64,000 bases of DNA, from positions 806,001 to 870,000 of the forward strand of contig JAGKQI010000040.1 in NCBI GenBank assembly GCA_018806915.1, given 5' to 3'. The translations under genes were made by a program, and so were the position numbers. The notes below the pieces were generated by a model that saw only the letters and a list, made by a program, of their open reading frames with translations, was not told the origin of the DNA and made no database searches. Below, piece after piece: positions 1-10,386 of this stretch. The stretch's first letter is position 1; every line of letters begins with the position of its first letter. This DNA is from Phytophthora colocasiae. Its lineage: Eukaryota; Oomycota; Peronosporomycetes; Peronosporales; Peronosporaceae.

Positions 1-1509
1 GGTTCAAGGAATATAATTTGCCCACAAGATACCAAGTATCGCGCGCCGGACGTAGCGCACCCCGCGCATATCCCAACTAGACTTCGTGCGTTGTAGCATA
101 CGTGCTCCGCACCCTGAAAACACTCATGGATTTCTGGTATCATGCATGGAAACTCTGATATCACACCATGAAGTCTGACGTACATGAGTCCGACGTACAT
201 GAAGTCCGACGTACATGAGTCCGACGTACATGAGTCTGACGAACATGATTCTGGTGAACAAGTCTGATGTGTCCGGCTTAAATAAGCAATATTCCAGTCA
301 TTGCCAGTTTCCGATGAACAGACTCCGACGTACAAGACTCCGAGGATCAGACCCAAGTGTCACGACTCTGGTATTACAACTCTGATGTACATAATTCCGG
401 AGTACATGGTTCCGATGAACATGTCTCCGACGCACATGATTCCAGACCCTGATGAACAGGATACCAGACTCTGACACTCCGAAGTCCACCCCATACTGAA
501 ACCAAGTGTACCCAACACGACCTCACGCAATCAAGTGAAACGCAACCCACTCATCCCTGTAATGACATCATTAAGTGTCGACTCGACAAGATCCGCTGTA
601 CCGACTACCATAGTGAGCCCAAGTGAAAGTTCCTGAGTTATACTGAGACCAAGTGTATATGAGAATATGGAAGATAGAAGACAGAGAGATACGAGATATG
701 TAACCAGAGTTCAATTTACCTTGTCACAAACAAGTCTATCTGCCTGCTGCTTCTTGTAAGTATTAGGCCACAACAAAGCTTTGAGTTGTGTGATCTCTCA
801 CCTATCAAGCCCCTTTAGGTGGAGATCAGCGTAACGAAGAGACCTGAGAGGACCCACCTATTCCATTTACTAGTTGGGTCGTTTGTCTTGTCTCTAGCGG
901 TAGCCCATTTCATATTGTACGTTTGGACAGGTTTTGGGAGCTAGACAGTCGCTCTCAAGACGCTCGGTAGACTGTTATATAACTGATAGTGTATTGGTTT
1001 ATTTTCCCTCTATATATTAGAGGGTGGTGCGCGAAAGTTACGGGAATACCAGCCAGGTGTCTGGTGAACATTTCCCTAGTTGACCTGGAGAACTAGCCCA
1101 CTGCTCAAGGGCCAGGAAAGAATAAGAGCAGCTACATATTTGCATATCGGAACTCTATATTGCGGTTATCTCGGAAGTCTAGTGACAGGACTTCCCATTG
1201 TATTAATTTCTCTTTTGCCTTCAGAAATCTCTTGTGTACACAAGTGTTCACCGGAAAACGTTCGACTCTCAAGCGCTCCTGTGAGGACCAGAAGGACATC
1301 CGACGGTCTACGCAAGGAACCCTCACTCTCACACAAACTCTCACGACCCCGGCGAGGGTCTCATTACCAAGACAACGAACCTATGAGGACAGCACAAGGT
1401 AACACACGCCTACCTTGCTGTGCGACTCTGGTATCACTACCGGTAGTCACACTTCCAGGTTCACTGTACGCCCCTGCACCGCGGTAAAAGTTGCACCGAC
1501 TTCGCGACA
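1..1509 (+). repeat. Solo LTR, Gypsy-2 family (5' part outside the window)
   Basis: The reverse complement of 1-1509 matches 52544-54057, the right LTR of Gypsy-2, almost base for base. It ends in CTTCGCGACA at 1509, the same 3' end as the full LTRs. What follows (from 1510) is not the PBS or leader seen next to the Gypsy-2 5' LTR, so this is a solo or truncated LTR. About 360 bp of its 5' part lie left of the window. It includes the cluster of TGTACGTCGGA-like motifs (175-440) typical of this family. It lies in the opposite orientation to Gypsy-2. Confidence 0.88.
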
Positions 1510-1642
1510 AACAACTCGAGGACAAGCGCGGTGGAGAACGCTGGCTGGCGGTTTAACGCTCCGTGTGCGGAGCACGCGGGCTTAAACCCGAGTAATACGG
1601 ACAATAAATGAGTTAAATTAATGAATGCTTCGTTATGACTGA

Positions 1643-2078
1643 CTAGTTCTTAGCGGCAAACCCGCCCTGCACTCGCCATTTTGCCAGGTTTCCCTTGTAC
1701 TTTTTTCCCGCCAATTTTTTGTACTCGGAATTCTGCCATTGTACTCGGAATTCTACCGATGTGAACTCGGGTTTCAGCCGGCGCTGGCGGTATTGTCGGT
1801 TACCGGTATGTGTACACGATTTCCGGCTTCCAGTACTCGTGATTAGTCCGCTACCGTAACGCTCCACTGCATCGGATCGCCATCGCCCAAAACGCTTTAC
1901 TGCTAAACTATCGAATCCTGCGTTGAAAAGTGCTGACGCACCGCCGCTCCGAAGAGAGTGCGCACTGTAATTTCCCGGATCGTGACCTGCCAATTTAGCC
2001 GCCTGCTTAATCTCATTGACCAAGTCTCGAACTTGCAGATTGCAGCTTGCATCAACCTTGCACAGTAAGGTATTAGGC
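1643..2078 (-). pseudogene. Tyrosine recombinase, C-terminal catalytic half
   Basis: This part holds the box II region of a tyrosine recombinase: HSLRSGGASALFNAGF (the H-x-x-R pair), then FGRWRSDAVERYG, where the Trp region and the terminal nucleophile Tyr fit the family pattern. The upstream half lies at 5424-6130. The two are parted by the MULE at the 9-bp duplication GTATTAGGC. With one copy of that duplication removed, the frame runs straight from SLGSEPNT into LLCKVDAS. The C-terminal tail carries a short tandem repeat (GTACTCGGAATTCT twice, about 1726-1760). The product would cut and join DNA for element integration; this copy cannot make a full protein. Confidence 0.8.
2070..2078. repeat. 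9-bp target site duplication, left of the MULE
   Basis: GTATTAGGC here is repeated exactly at 5424-5432. A 9-bp duplication is the hallmark of Mutator-like insertion. Both copies lie in the recombinase reading frame. Confidence 0.88.
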
Positions 2079-3335
2079 GCACGCGGATGACTTTCAAGTA
2101 CAGAGAGGCTGACCAGCGAGTACATGTCCTTTCTTTACAGTAAAAGCTTATCATTGAGTACCGATAAGTGCGGATCGGATTATCGACTGAGTACACATTG
2201 CCCCTGAGGCCGAAACGTAGCTTACACACAAATGCTCCAAGCAGCATGCACCTACTACGACGCAGTCTGCTGCTTGTCATCGTCAATGAGGGTTTCCCTT
2301 TGCAGTTGCGACACACGGAGGGCTCGTTCATTGCCAGTTTGAGCGCTGACCTTGTCGTTTTGGCGCCAAAATCCTTCTTGGCAAAGTAATTCTCGACTAA
2401 CCGTCAAGCGACTACCCTTCCACAAGGAGCAGATCTCTCCAGGCCATGCCTCGAGACAAAGGTGAGTGATCTATGCGTGGGTATACCATAGATTCTGTTC
2501 TTTAACGACATGTAATTAGCAGTAGCCAAACCTCCACGGTCTAATGGAATACTGACCAAGGCCGCAGCGACTGAGCCATACATCAAGGTGTCAACACATG
2601 AATCCTTTCTGATGGCTGAAATTGCTTTACAGCAATACGACGAGTTTGGATACGTGTCTAACTACAACTACGGAGCACGTGGGCATGCAAAAGTATATCG
2701 ATGTGTGGAGCATCAGCTTTGTGGAAAGTTCCTTCGCATTCGGGACTACGAGTGTTTGGAGACAACGAAGACGATGTACGACCTTGAGCACAGGGGAATA
2801 CATACAGCTGAGATCTCAACTCGGAAACGTAGAGGAATTCACCCAGCGTTCAAAGTCGAGGTGGATACCGCGGTGTTATCAGGTGGCAGCCCCACCAAGG
2901 TTATGCTGAGGCTCCAAGAAAAATACAAGGACCAGGATTTACTGGTGTATATCCCGAGCGAGGTTCAGATAAAAAAACCGCAAGGTACATTTGACACGGC
3001 AGTTAGAGAAACAGACCAAAATCACAACGTTTGCAGAGTTGAACGAATGGGCAAGTCTACGAATGTGCACATCAAGAGAGACATTTTTTATGGCCATGGT
3101 TTCGACGCTGCTACTAATGAAGCCACTTTCTCCGCGCTACCGGCCGGTCATCGGAATGGCACGCTAGTCTTAAACACCTTCCACCATGACTATCAAGACG
3201 ATAACGCCAAGAAGACGTCGTTCGGACTCATTATGACTTCGCGACGCATCTTCCGCAATGTTCGCTACGCTGCTGAAGGACAACAGAGTGATGGCATATT
3301 TGCCGCTGCCGATGGTACTTACAAGCTTCATTTTG

Positions 3336-3396
3336 GTACGTAACCCACTTATGGTCCACATTTTTTCGGCGTTGGCTAACTTATATTGCTATGCAG
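3336..3396 (+). other. Spliceosomal intron in the MULE transposase
   Basis: GTACGT donor, GGCTAAC branch-like sequence and TATGCAG acceptor, 61 nt. Removing it keeps the frame and joins KLHFG to NWVLVAFG across a split Gly codon, restoring a typical MULE core. Without splicing the frame stops three codons after the donor. Confidence 0.85.
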
Positions 3397-4533
3397 GCAA
3401 CTGGGTCCTCGTGGCATTTGGCACTTACCGCTCGCAGTATACCACGGCGCGCGAATACAGCAAGTCGTTTGTACCTTTTGCTTACACGTTCGTGCGTACG
3501 GAGCATGAATTCGCGTTCACACAGCTCTTCGCCACCGTCGTGAACTACGCGAAATCATTTCTTGCCATCGAACTGGATATGACCTACGGTAGTTTGGATC
3601 ATGCTGATTACATTGCGAACACCTACGAGGCAGTTTGACCGGGAATTACGTTACTGGATTGCTACCCGCATGTAAGCCGCAAGTGTCGTGAGAAATTCGG
3701 TTTGCTGATACCAACGCCAGCTCGAAGTGCGCAAGAATACTATCACGGAAACGTCGAAGTGAACATCCGACAAATGCATTTGGCCAGATCACCGGAAGAG
3801 TTTGATGCTATCTCAAGCAAGTGTCTGAAACATTGGAGAAATGATGGTTAAAGGAGTTATGCCGACTGGTTTAAGAAGGTGTATCTTGCGGACAGATGGG
3901 CTCGGTGGTACGCGACGAGCGCAACACCAGGCGTAGTTCCATCTCAAAACCCTCTTGACTCCCATAATGGAGTGGTGAAAAAGTGTGGTGTCAACGCTAA
4001 GCGAGTGAAGACCGGGGTTATGTTGAATGATTCAATTCCAGGTATTCTCAATCTTGCAGCTCGTGATCCACCCAAAAGCCCATTCAGACATTACTGTGCA
4101 GCTGTGTAAATCCGTCTTGCGTCTTGGTAGAGTTTACTAATATTGGTATGAGCAGGTCCAATCCCCAGTGATATTATCGCTCAGGCGACGAAGCACGTGG
4201 TGGAAGGCGCCCACTTCAGAAAATACAAGTCCGTCAACGGAAATCGATACACTCGCTCGATCCTTTTCAACGCCATCGAGTATATGGCAAACAAGACGCG
4301 TACTTCAGGGGTGAAGGTTACCGCAAGCGTGACCACATTGGATTTGTATTAATCTTATTGTTATTGTGTGTTGGATCAGATATTTAAATGCGAAGCAGGG
4401 CGATGTTCCAGACAATGATCCTGTGACTGCGATTAACTTGGAATACCTATCGTTACATGAAGTAGAGTTCCTTAAACCCGAGGAATCGTCTGACTTTTGT
4501 CTCCCGGTACAACCTGCCATCTCTGTTGACAAG

Positions 4534-4595
4534 GCAAGTATCGTTAACACGCTTATGTCTCTCGAAGTGTTTTCTAAGTTTGTATGTTCTTGTAG
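4534..4595 (+). other. GC-AG intron in the MULE transposase
   Basis: The donor is AAG|GCAAGT, the usual context of the rare GC donor class. The acceptor is TTCTTGTAG, and TTTCTAAG lies 20-25 nt before it. Splicing joins VDK to MKEIRSRY in frame, directly before the SWIM zinc finger. The 62-nt length matches the first intron. Confidence 0.7.
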
Positions 4596-5423
4596 ATGAA
4601 GGAGATCAGATCGCGCTACCGTTGCGACTGCAAAATGTTTTGGACAACGGGTTGGATTTGTTCTCATGTCGTTGCAACTATGGACTTGGCTAAGCAGTTT
4701 AAGTTGGAAGTTGCGATGGCGAGTCTCCCCCCGTCCGTAAGGTAAGCGGTGGACAGCGCAAAGTTCCGGGCGCTCTGTACCGAGACGCTCCAGATAACAG
4801 GACGCTCAGCAAACCCAACTTGCTAAAACGGCTACAGGATCAGCCATTCTATCCATACGGGTGGAAAATTGCTGAGGACTTCATCTTCGAAGAAGATCGT
4901 AAGGAGTGGAGCGAATACGGCATTGGTGTAATTGATAGGCACAGGGCTGTGAAACGTGGCGGTGGGGTGATCTATGAGTGGAAAGCGGTTTTCTGTAACG
5001 GTGATGAAAAGTACTACGAGTGTAAGCAGCTCGTGGATTTGTTGGTGAGTTCGCGACGAGGGGGCTTGGATATTACCAGCAGTGCAACATCGGATAGCAG
5101 CAACATGGACACCACAAACAGCCTTGTCCCCGATAATCACAATTTTGAGACAACGACAGCGAACAACACCACCCCGACGGAATTAGTGCAGTAGTGAGCT
5201 GCTAATTGTTTTGCCTTTCATTAAACTCATGAATACACTCTCTTGGTAGTTGGTTGTTATAGTGGTCTTGTAGCAAGTCTTGTTGCCTTTCAGGCCCTTT
5301 CGTAGAACAGATGTGTGCGCACTTAGCGTGTACTCATCGATTCCACCGTTTCGATACTCGTTAGGTTCGGTACCCTGTGTACTCAATGTTCATCCGTTTT
5401 GTACTCGATATTCACCTTATTTC

Positions 5424-5432
5424 GTATTAGGC
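5424..5432. repeat. 9-bp target site duplication, right of the MULE
   Basis: GTATTAGGC, identical to 2070-2078. Confidence 0.88.
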
Positions 5433-6267
5433 TCGGACCCGAGAGACTTGTGGTGGCTTGTCAGGAACCAAGCTGCTAACACAGGGCAGCACCAGCTACA
5501 GCCGGACCTCGCCATTGTTCGACTAGCTCCAACACCAAATTGGTCTGACTTACTTCCACGGAATTGTATCACGACCGCGGCAACATTCTGAAGTAGCACA
5601 GCGTGGCGTCCACTGTGATCGATAAATTTCACATCTGATCTGCGAATCGCGTACTTTTGCACGGTTGAGCCCTGTGCTAAGTATTCAGATCTCCTTAGAA
5701 GAAAGAAGAAACCCAGTACCGTAGCCCCCCAGATGACTCGGTGTTGGGTATCTTCGAAGTTGAGATACTTGTGCATTGATTTGAGAATTTCCGGTGTAAT
5801 TGGGGACTTTGGGTTGCTTGGTGAGCCGGAACGCTGCATTCCGGTGATTGCAAGCTGGTGTCCTGGTAAAAGACCGACTCCGTAACCGAGCAATCGCCGA
5901 TGATGCCACGAGATATGGCTAATTTTCGAGAGCACGGTTGAGGGAGAATTTCCGCTTCTAGTGTTTCCCCACCCGTATCGCCAGCAGTAGGTAGCAAAGA
6001 GAGCAAGTTGGTAGGAATGTCTTTTCGGCTCTTCAGGCAACCACGTAGAGAATCGCAACCATTCGCACCACTTCGACCACTGTGCCCACGTGCTCGCGTA
6101 TTGTTTGGGCAACGAAGTGGCCAGTTAATTGGACTGAAGTGACTCGAAATGTTGGTGTAGAGTTTTCTGCAAGCCGACGGCACTTGTGTCTGTGTCCAAC
6201 ATCTAGAAAAGTTAGTCCACCGTGTTAATTCTGGTTCAGTCCATGCTCGTGAAGCTGCGTCCGCCAA
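5424..6267 (-). pseudogene. Tyrosine recombinase, N-terminal half (with end of RNase H linker)
   Basis: The main frame (6112 down to the MULE) holds an N-terminal SAM-like DNA-binding region (WAQWSKWCEWLRF onward) and the box I region, FFFLLRRSEYLA, with the first catalytic Arg. It then has VIQFRGSKSDQFG and CPVLAAWFL, as in DIRS-type recombinases. The preceding 6267-6130 stretch (ADAASRAW and on) follows the RNase H in another frame, so there are frameshifts near 6265 and 6130. The C-terminal half is at 1643-2078 beyond the MULE. Confidence 0.78.
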
Positions 6268-7393
6268 TCCGATTAGTTAGTCCCGGTAGATGCTCCGCCG
6301 ACACGCGTAAGTTGAAGTACGCTTCGGCCAGACCAATAGCTCGATTAATCTCCTGACTGAAGGTATTGCGTGAGTGTAGTCTATTGCACCACGATGCAGC
6401 AGACACGTTATCCGTCCAGCATCTTACGTGGATGGTCCTACCAAAAGCTTGTCGATGCCATTTTCCACCCCATGTCCAGAGAGCAACAGCCATACTCAAG
6501 TGTTCACGAACATTTATCGAAAATTTAGCACCATCCGAGCAAACCAGGTCAAAGAGTTCTGCTTCTTCTGCGTCAAATTTAATTTGAAGAAATGCGTCAC
6601 ACGCTGGATCCAGCACAGCTAGCCCCAAGTTAGATGCGTCCATGTACAACTCGACTTGTGGAGATGAAAGGTCCCCAAACGTGGAGAGAGGTAATTCCGC
6701 AAGACAACCATGGTTCAATATTTGCTGGAACCAAATGAGATCTCTCTTGGCTCCATCTGATAGCTCCACTCTACCAAACCTGGGTGCCGCCGTACATTGA
6801 GACTGTAGCCTCGGGTAAAATGGCTTAGCCGTACGCAAACAATTCGACATATGCCGAAGTGACCCCAACAGCTTATAAAGCTCAGATTTTGTGGCTGTGC
6901 CCTGTTTTGCCATTGCGACAACGCGCTCTCGAGCCTTGTTGATCTTATCCTGTGGTATTGAGACTGTCCTTCGAACAGTATTCCAGCTCAATCCCAACGC
7001 CACTAACTCCGAACACCAGGGTGAAAATTTTGCCTCATTGATAGACGGAGGTCCAAGTACAGCCAACATAGCATGTCGAAGTGTGGCTTCTGCTAGTTCT
7101 AATCTGTTATCCACATCTGGCTCGACCAAGATATGGTCGTCAACCCATTCGCAAGCGAAAAATGGTTCTTCATCGAGAGATTCGGACACTGAAGCTGGTG
7201 TGTTGCTCCCCAACAACCACGAAATTGCACGTCCAAACAATGCGTAGCATGGTGGCGAGCCAGACCAACCAAATGGCGCTGCCATGTCAATGATGAGAAT
7301 ACCAAGTTCTGGTATGTATGCCGCCATCCGAAAAACTTGATTTGACCGAGTTCTTAAATGTCGGAAAGCACCCTTCACGTCACCTTTTAACAC
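6236..7393 (-). CDS. DIRS-like reverse transcriptase and RNase H
   Basis: About 385 codons. It starts inside the RT (LKGDVKGAFRHL, the region-A Asp), continues with APFGWSGSP (region B) and WVDDHILVEPD (region C, the catalytic DD in a V-D-D context, as in DIRS and related RTs rather than Y-x-D-D). The RNase H domain begins about LYMDASNLGLAVLDP (first Asp) and includes NVREHLSMAVALW (Glu) and RCWTDNVSAASW (second Asp). The frame shifts near 6265, where TNRI should lead into ADAASRAW. The fingers region of the RT is in the overlapping frame 8612-7380, shifted near 7390. The product would copy element RNA into DNA; it is broken here. Confidence 0.8.
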   Translation of the reverse strand: MLKGDVKGAFRHLRTRSNQVFRMAAYIPELGILIIDMAAPFGWSGSPPCYALFGRAISWLLGSNTPASVSESLDEEPFFACEWVDDHILVEPDVDNRLELAEATLRHAMLAVLGPPSINEAKFSPWCSELVALGLSWNTVRRTVSIPQDKINKARERVVAMAKQGTATKSELYKLLGSLRHMSNCLRTAKPFYPRLQSQCTAAPRFGRVELSDGAKRDLIWFQQILNHGCLAELPLSTFGDLSSPQVELYMDASNLGLAVLDPACDAFLQIKFDAEEAELFDLVCSDGAKFSINVREHLSMAVALWTWGGKWHRQAFGRTIHVRCWTDNVSAASWCNRLHSRNTFSQEINRAIGLAEAYFNLRVSAEHLPGLTNRIGGRSFTSMD

Positions 7394-8612
7394 ACGAATA
7401 CGGCCTACGTACCCGTTTCACCAAGTTCTCGATACGACGAGCAATTGTGACTACCGAATCATATCGTACTTTCGGTACGGAATCGACAACGAAAGCATCA
7501 TTTACAGAGCTTCCCTTGGGGAACGATAAGTCGTGAATGGTACGAACTTCGTCTTCCGGACTCGTGTCCTTCTTTTCTACTGCACCAAGAGGGCTGCACA
7601 CAACGTTTGGCCACTCATCGAGAAGATCAGAGCTGACGATCATATACTGACCCGAATCTTGTCCATCACGAAGGCTTTTCGTAAGGGCACGCAGATACCA
7701 TCGACATGAACCATGATTCTTCGGCGGCGGGCGCTTGGGGACTGGGCCATCTCGCCATCCAACATCAATTCCAGTTTTTGCTATTTGCACCAGCAGATCT
7801 AGGTGTGGATATCCCTTGAGTACTAGCTGCAGACGCTCGGGATCAATGGCTTTGTTTGGTCGACTGTCCCGTAAACTCTCACCACGCCAAAATGCTGTGG
7901 CTTCCGCTACACTCATTTTGTTGGTTCGGATTATTTCGGATAACGACTTGCACGCGAGTTCATCGATCGAGTAAGCTGCTGATGCGGATTTTACTAAGGC
8001 GCGTTTGAAACCTCGCTGTCGTTGTGAGGCTGATATCCGACATTCGGTACTAGGTTCAACCCATTCACACGGTTGATCGGGCGCAGGGAAGCTGTCCTCG
8101 GTAATTAATCCTTCGAACATCTCTGAAATATCGTTCGTTGCGACCCCGTTGTTACGTCCGAGTACACGGTCTAAGAGTGTATTCTGTACATGTTCGATGT
8201 CAGACCAGCTCCATTCATCGCGACTGAAGTTAACGCGTTCCAAAAGTAGGGCCACCACAGGTGGTACAAGTAATAGACAGTCCAATGTAGTAGTTGAACG
8301 GTCACCCGCCGAGCTGACTGTAACCAGCCTGTCTTCCACCGCGATGACTTGTCCATAGTGAACCTGTCGGCCCACCTCGATAGAAACTGGCCGCAGGTAC
8401 GATAATTGTTCTGCAGTGTTTACTTCTCTAGCCGTCACCACGCTTGCCAGTGCAATGTCCCGCGAGATAGCTCCCTCACCTCCTTCTAGACTCGCAAATG
8501 TCACTTCGTTTTGTGCAACCTGAGTGACCCGAGCGTAAAACGGATGCTCAAACTGCGCTCCGGCTTCTTCAGGGAGTAGATGCAAATACGAGCGCGATGT
8601 GAGGCGAACCAT
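7380..8612 (-). CDS. DIRS-like element, N-terminal polyprotein and RT fingers
   Basis: 410 codons from an ATG at 8612. The first 200 residues are an unassigned domain. Residues from about 300 on carry the start of the RT: VVCSPLGAVEKKD, then EVRTIHDLSFPKGSSVND, the motif of DIRS-type RTs for template grip. The frame is lost just before LKGDVKGAF, which is in the frame of 7393-6236, so a frameshift separates the RT in two. It lies directly upstream of the RT/RNase H on the same strand. Confidence 0.75.
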   Translation of the reverse strand: MVRLTSRSYLHLLPEEAGAQFEHPFYARVTQVAQNEVTFASLEGGEGAISRDIALASVVTAREVNTAEQLSYLRPVSIEVGRQVHYGQVIAVEDRLVTVSSAGDRSTTTLDCLLLVPPVVALLLERVNFSRDEWSWSDIEHVQNTLLDRVLGRNNGVATNDISEMFEGLITEDSFPAPDQPCEWVEPSTECRISASQRQRGFKRALVKSASAAYSIDELACKSLSEIIRTNKMSVAEATAFWRGESLRDSRPNKAIDPERLQLVLKGYPHLDLLVQIAKTGIDVGWRDGPVPKRPPPKNHGSCRWYLRALTKSLRDGQDSGQYMIVSSDLLDEWPNVVCSPLGAVEKKDTSPEDEVRTIHDLSFPKGSSVNDAFVVDSVPKVRYDSVVTIARRIENLVKRVRRPYSCVKR

Positions 8613-9634
8613 TCCGGAATGCTTAGAAGCAATGCGATAGGAAGAAAAGACTTAAGCACGAGTGAGAAAATCTGAAACTAACGCTACAGCAGCTTCTACA
8701 TACTCGGGAGACCTCTCGTGAAGGCTCCAGCGTTGGTTTCATCTCCGCTCCTTGACTCAAAAGCTATTTTCACATTCCAACGTGAAAATCCCCATTTGGG
8801 TATATTCTATTCATGGTAGCTATTGTCACAGTAATTCAAGCTCTACCTGAAGCTTGAGAATAACAATAGAATCAGGTGCTGCGAACAAATGCTTACGAGT
8901 CTTCGTTCGTAGAAATGGCATCGGACAATGAATTTTGTCCGATACGTAGACAAGTGATCACACGGTCAGGATATACAGCACATCGTTCGTTCCAATGATC
9001 TGCGAAGGTCCAAGCGTTGGGAACGACGCGAAAAGTCAAGTTGTCTACTAGTAAATAAAGCACGTCGATGGTGGGATGGTGTTAAAAGGATTCTGCCGAA
9101 CAGCAGTACATGGCTACAGACTGAAGAAACGTCGAGTTGGCTCGATCTCGGACGAATTAGATGAATCTACTCGAGTCGTGATGGAGTCTTCGAAAACAAT
9201 CGACAATATCTTCGATGCTTGCACGGCTTTGGGCTACTCAAATCTGACTCGAGACCACCTTCAAGTTGTGAACGATTGGGATAGTAAAGACTTGTACTTG
9301 CTGCCTAACACACTACACGACAATACTCCGTATCCCAGACATGCGATTCCCACGTGGGGAGGTGATGCCTGTGTTTTCCGTCTGGAAGACGCGAATGCGA
9401 GTTTTCGTGGGGTGAACTAGATCGTACGGCGCCAAAGAACTGGGTTATTGGTGTCAATTTTCCGAGAGCGATAAAACTCCAGTAGTTTCGTGTTCTGAGC
9501 TTCCGTTGCAGCGACAAACAATAGCAACAGGTCGGAACCCATGGCAATCACGCGGCCATTATCGATCTGCAGTTCCTCCAGCTGTCAGCCGCCTAAAATT
9601 AATCCTGCCCACATTGGATGCTGATTAGCCCACT
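8613..9634. repeat. Scrambled partial copy of the 13069-13410 region
   Basis: 8813-8858 repeats 13069-13112 in direct orientation (ATGGTAGC...CAAGCTCTACCTG). 8860-9085 is an inverted, decayed copy of about 13110-13265. 9425-9541 is an inverted copy of about 13295-13405. An open frame of 114 codons (9076-9420) in the middle has ordinary protein composition (EDA and DNW stretches, ends SFRGVN) but I do not recognise it. The stretch therefore looks like remnants of a duplication flanking the CRN genes, cut up by inversions. Confidence 0.6.
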
Positions 9635-10385
9635 TTGGCCGGCAAAAGGTGTAGTTACAGCGTTGACAATAAACGTAGCTGCCGACCTGAAGAACTCGAA
9701 GGTGTGGGAGTAGCCTGGCCACGTCGTTCTACGACGTTGAAATGCTACCGTGATGGCAATGAAAGTGATGGTGAGGATTATGACGACGAAAACGATGAAG
9801 ACTACGATAGTACCGATGGGAGTGGCGAAGACTCACCAGACGAAGAGATGCCACCAGCTGAAAGTGAAAGTGATGAAAGCAGCAAGGATGAGGTCAACTT
9901 GATCGATAGCCATTATGGTCGCATGGAGGAGCAGGAGATTTTTGAACTCAAATGGGGAATAGTAGGTATGGTGAAGAACAACAAGATTGCGTGGGAGTGT
10001 CGACGTGTATTCCCCCGGATAGAAGACGATATTCTCCTTTATCTAACATTAATGGGGGTTATCAAGGCAGCGTTGCTCAAGGTTCCGAACGTCAGCATCG
10101 ACTAGGTCTCCCCGACAACATGTCAAGCCCACTAAATCGCCCATTCTACAAGAAATTGAGCGATGTATTGGGTCAAAACCGAATAGCCACTCGCAATACA
10201 GCTCAGGATACACACGATGGAATGTGTCTCGAAACTCTCGCCGCGGGTGCTGTTGTTCTGGCAAGTCATCAAGGTGGGTTTTATGGAGTTATTCTTTGGC
10301 AGGCTGTTGTATGAATTGGGAGTGCGTGACGTTAATAAGCTGGTGGAATTCCCTGGGAACGCCGATATTGAGGAGTTCAAGGTGC
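9635..10385 (+). pseudogene. CRN C-terminal domain fragment
   Basis: Three overlapping frames match residues about 463-630 of the intact CRN at 10387-12996. Examples are EVNLIDSHYGRMEE, ECRRVFPRIEDDILLYLTLMG, GAVVLASHQGGFYG and FFGRLLYELGVRDV. It lacks the header, the P-loop and the nuclease end, and is shifted in frame at least twice. An acidic run (DGNESDGEDYDDENDED) precedes the homologous part. It stops 2 bases before the ATG of the intact CRN, so the two genes abut head to tail, as expected after unequal recombination. Confidence 0.75.
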
Positions 10386-10386
10386 G

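Larger units (their letters stand above)
2612..5194 (+). pseudogene. MULE transposase (DDE core plus SWIM zinc finger), with introns, degenerate
   Basis: The first ATG in the long exon is at 2612; an upstream exon is possible because the frame is open back to 2588. Exon 1 reaches FAAADGTYKLHFG, where DGT is the first catalytic Asp of MULE transposases. A 61-nt intron (3336-3396; GTACGT, CTAAC, TGCAG) joins it to NWVLVAFGTYR. The second acidic region (LDHADYIANTYEAV) is followed by an in-frame TGA (about 3636-3638) where a Trp codon would fit. A frameshift follows near 3850. The third acidic site reads NPLDSHN, where MULEs usually have Glu. A GC-AG intron (4534-4595) joins VDK to MKEIRSRY and leads into a SWIM finger with CDC and CSH (about 4620-4675). 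Codons 4820-5194 form a C-terminal region I do not recognise. Family assignment is firm; function is lost. Confidence 0.8.
2079..5423 (+). mobile_element. Mutator-like element (MULE) inserted in the recombinase gene
   Basis: A 3345-bp element between two GTATTAGGC duplications. The outermost 26 bases of its two ends, read inward, agree at about 16 positions in the same register, including the shared GAGTACA/AAGTACA block. This is a decayed terminal inverted repeat. GAGTAC recurs inside both ends. It carries one transposase gene on the plus strand with a DDE-type core, introns and a SWIM zinc finger. The gene is broken by nonsense and frameshift lesions, so the element is not autonomous as read here. 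Confidence 0.85.
1643..8612 (-). mobile_element. DIRS-like tyrosine-recombinase retroelement (degenerate, split by a MULE)
   Basis: On the minus strand the gene order is RT N-terminal part (8612-7380), RT/RNase H (7393-6236), then a tyrosine recombinase (about 6130 to 1643). RT plus RNase H plus a tyrosine recombinase in place of a DDE integrase defines the DIRS order (DIRS/Ngaro/PAT). I could not identify the terminal split or inverted repeats, so the limits given are those of the coding parts. Frameshifts near 7390, 6265 and 6130 and a MULE insertion at 2079-5423 make this copy defective. Retroelements of this order are known in oomycetes; the exact subfamily is not resolved. Confidence 0.8.

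Noticed and set aside
1080..1487. 135-codon frame in the LTR, nearly identical at 30322-30729 and 52566-52973
   Set aside because: It does not begin with ATG and lies in near-identical LTR copies, so its conservation is that of the DNA. The matching frame in the Gypsy-3 LTR differs strongly after the first 20 residues.
1726..1760. Tandem GTACTCGGAATTCT near the recombinase end as a DIRS terminal repeat
   Set aside because: Only two units and the word resembles the GAGTAC repeats of the MULE ends, so its origin is unclear.
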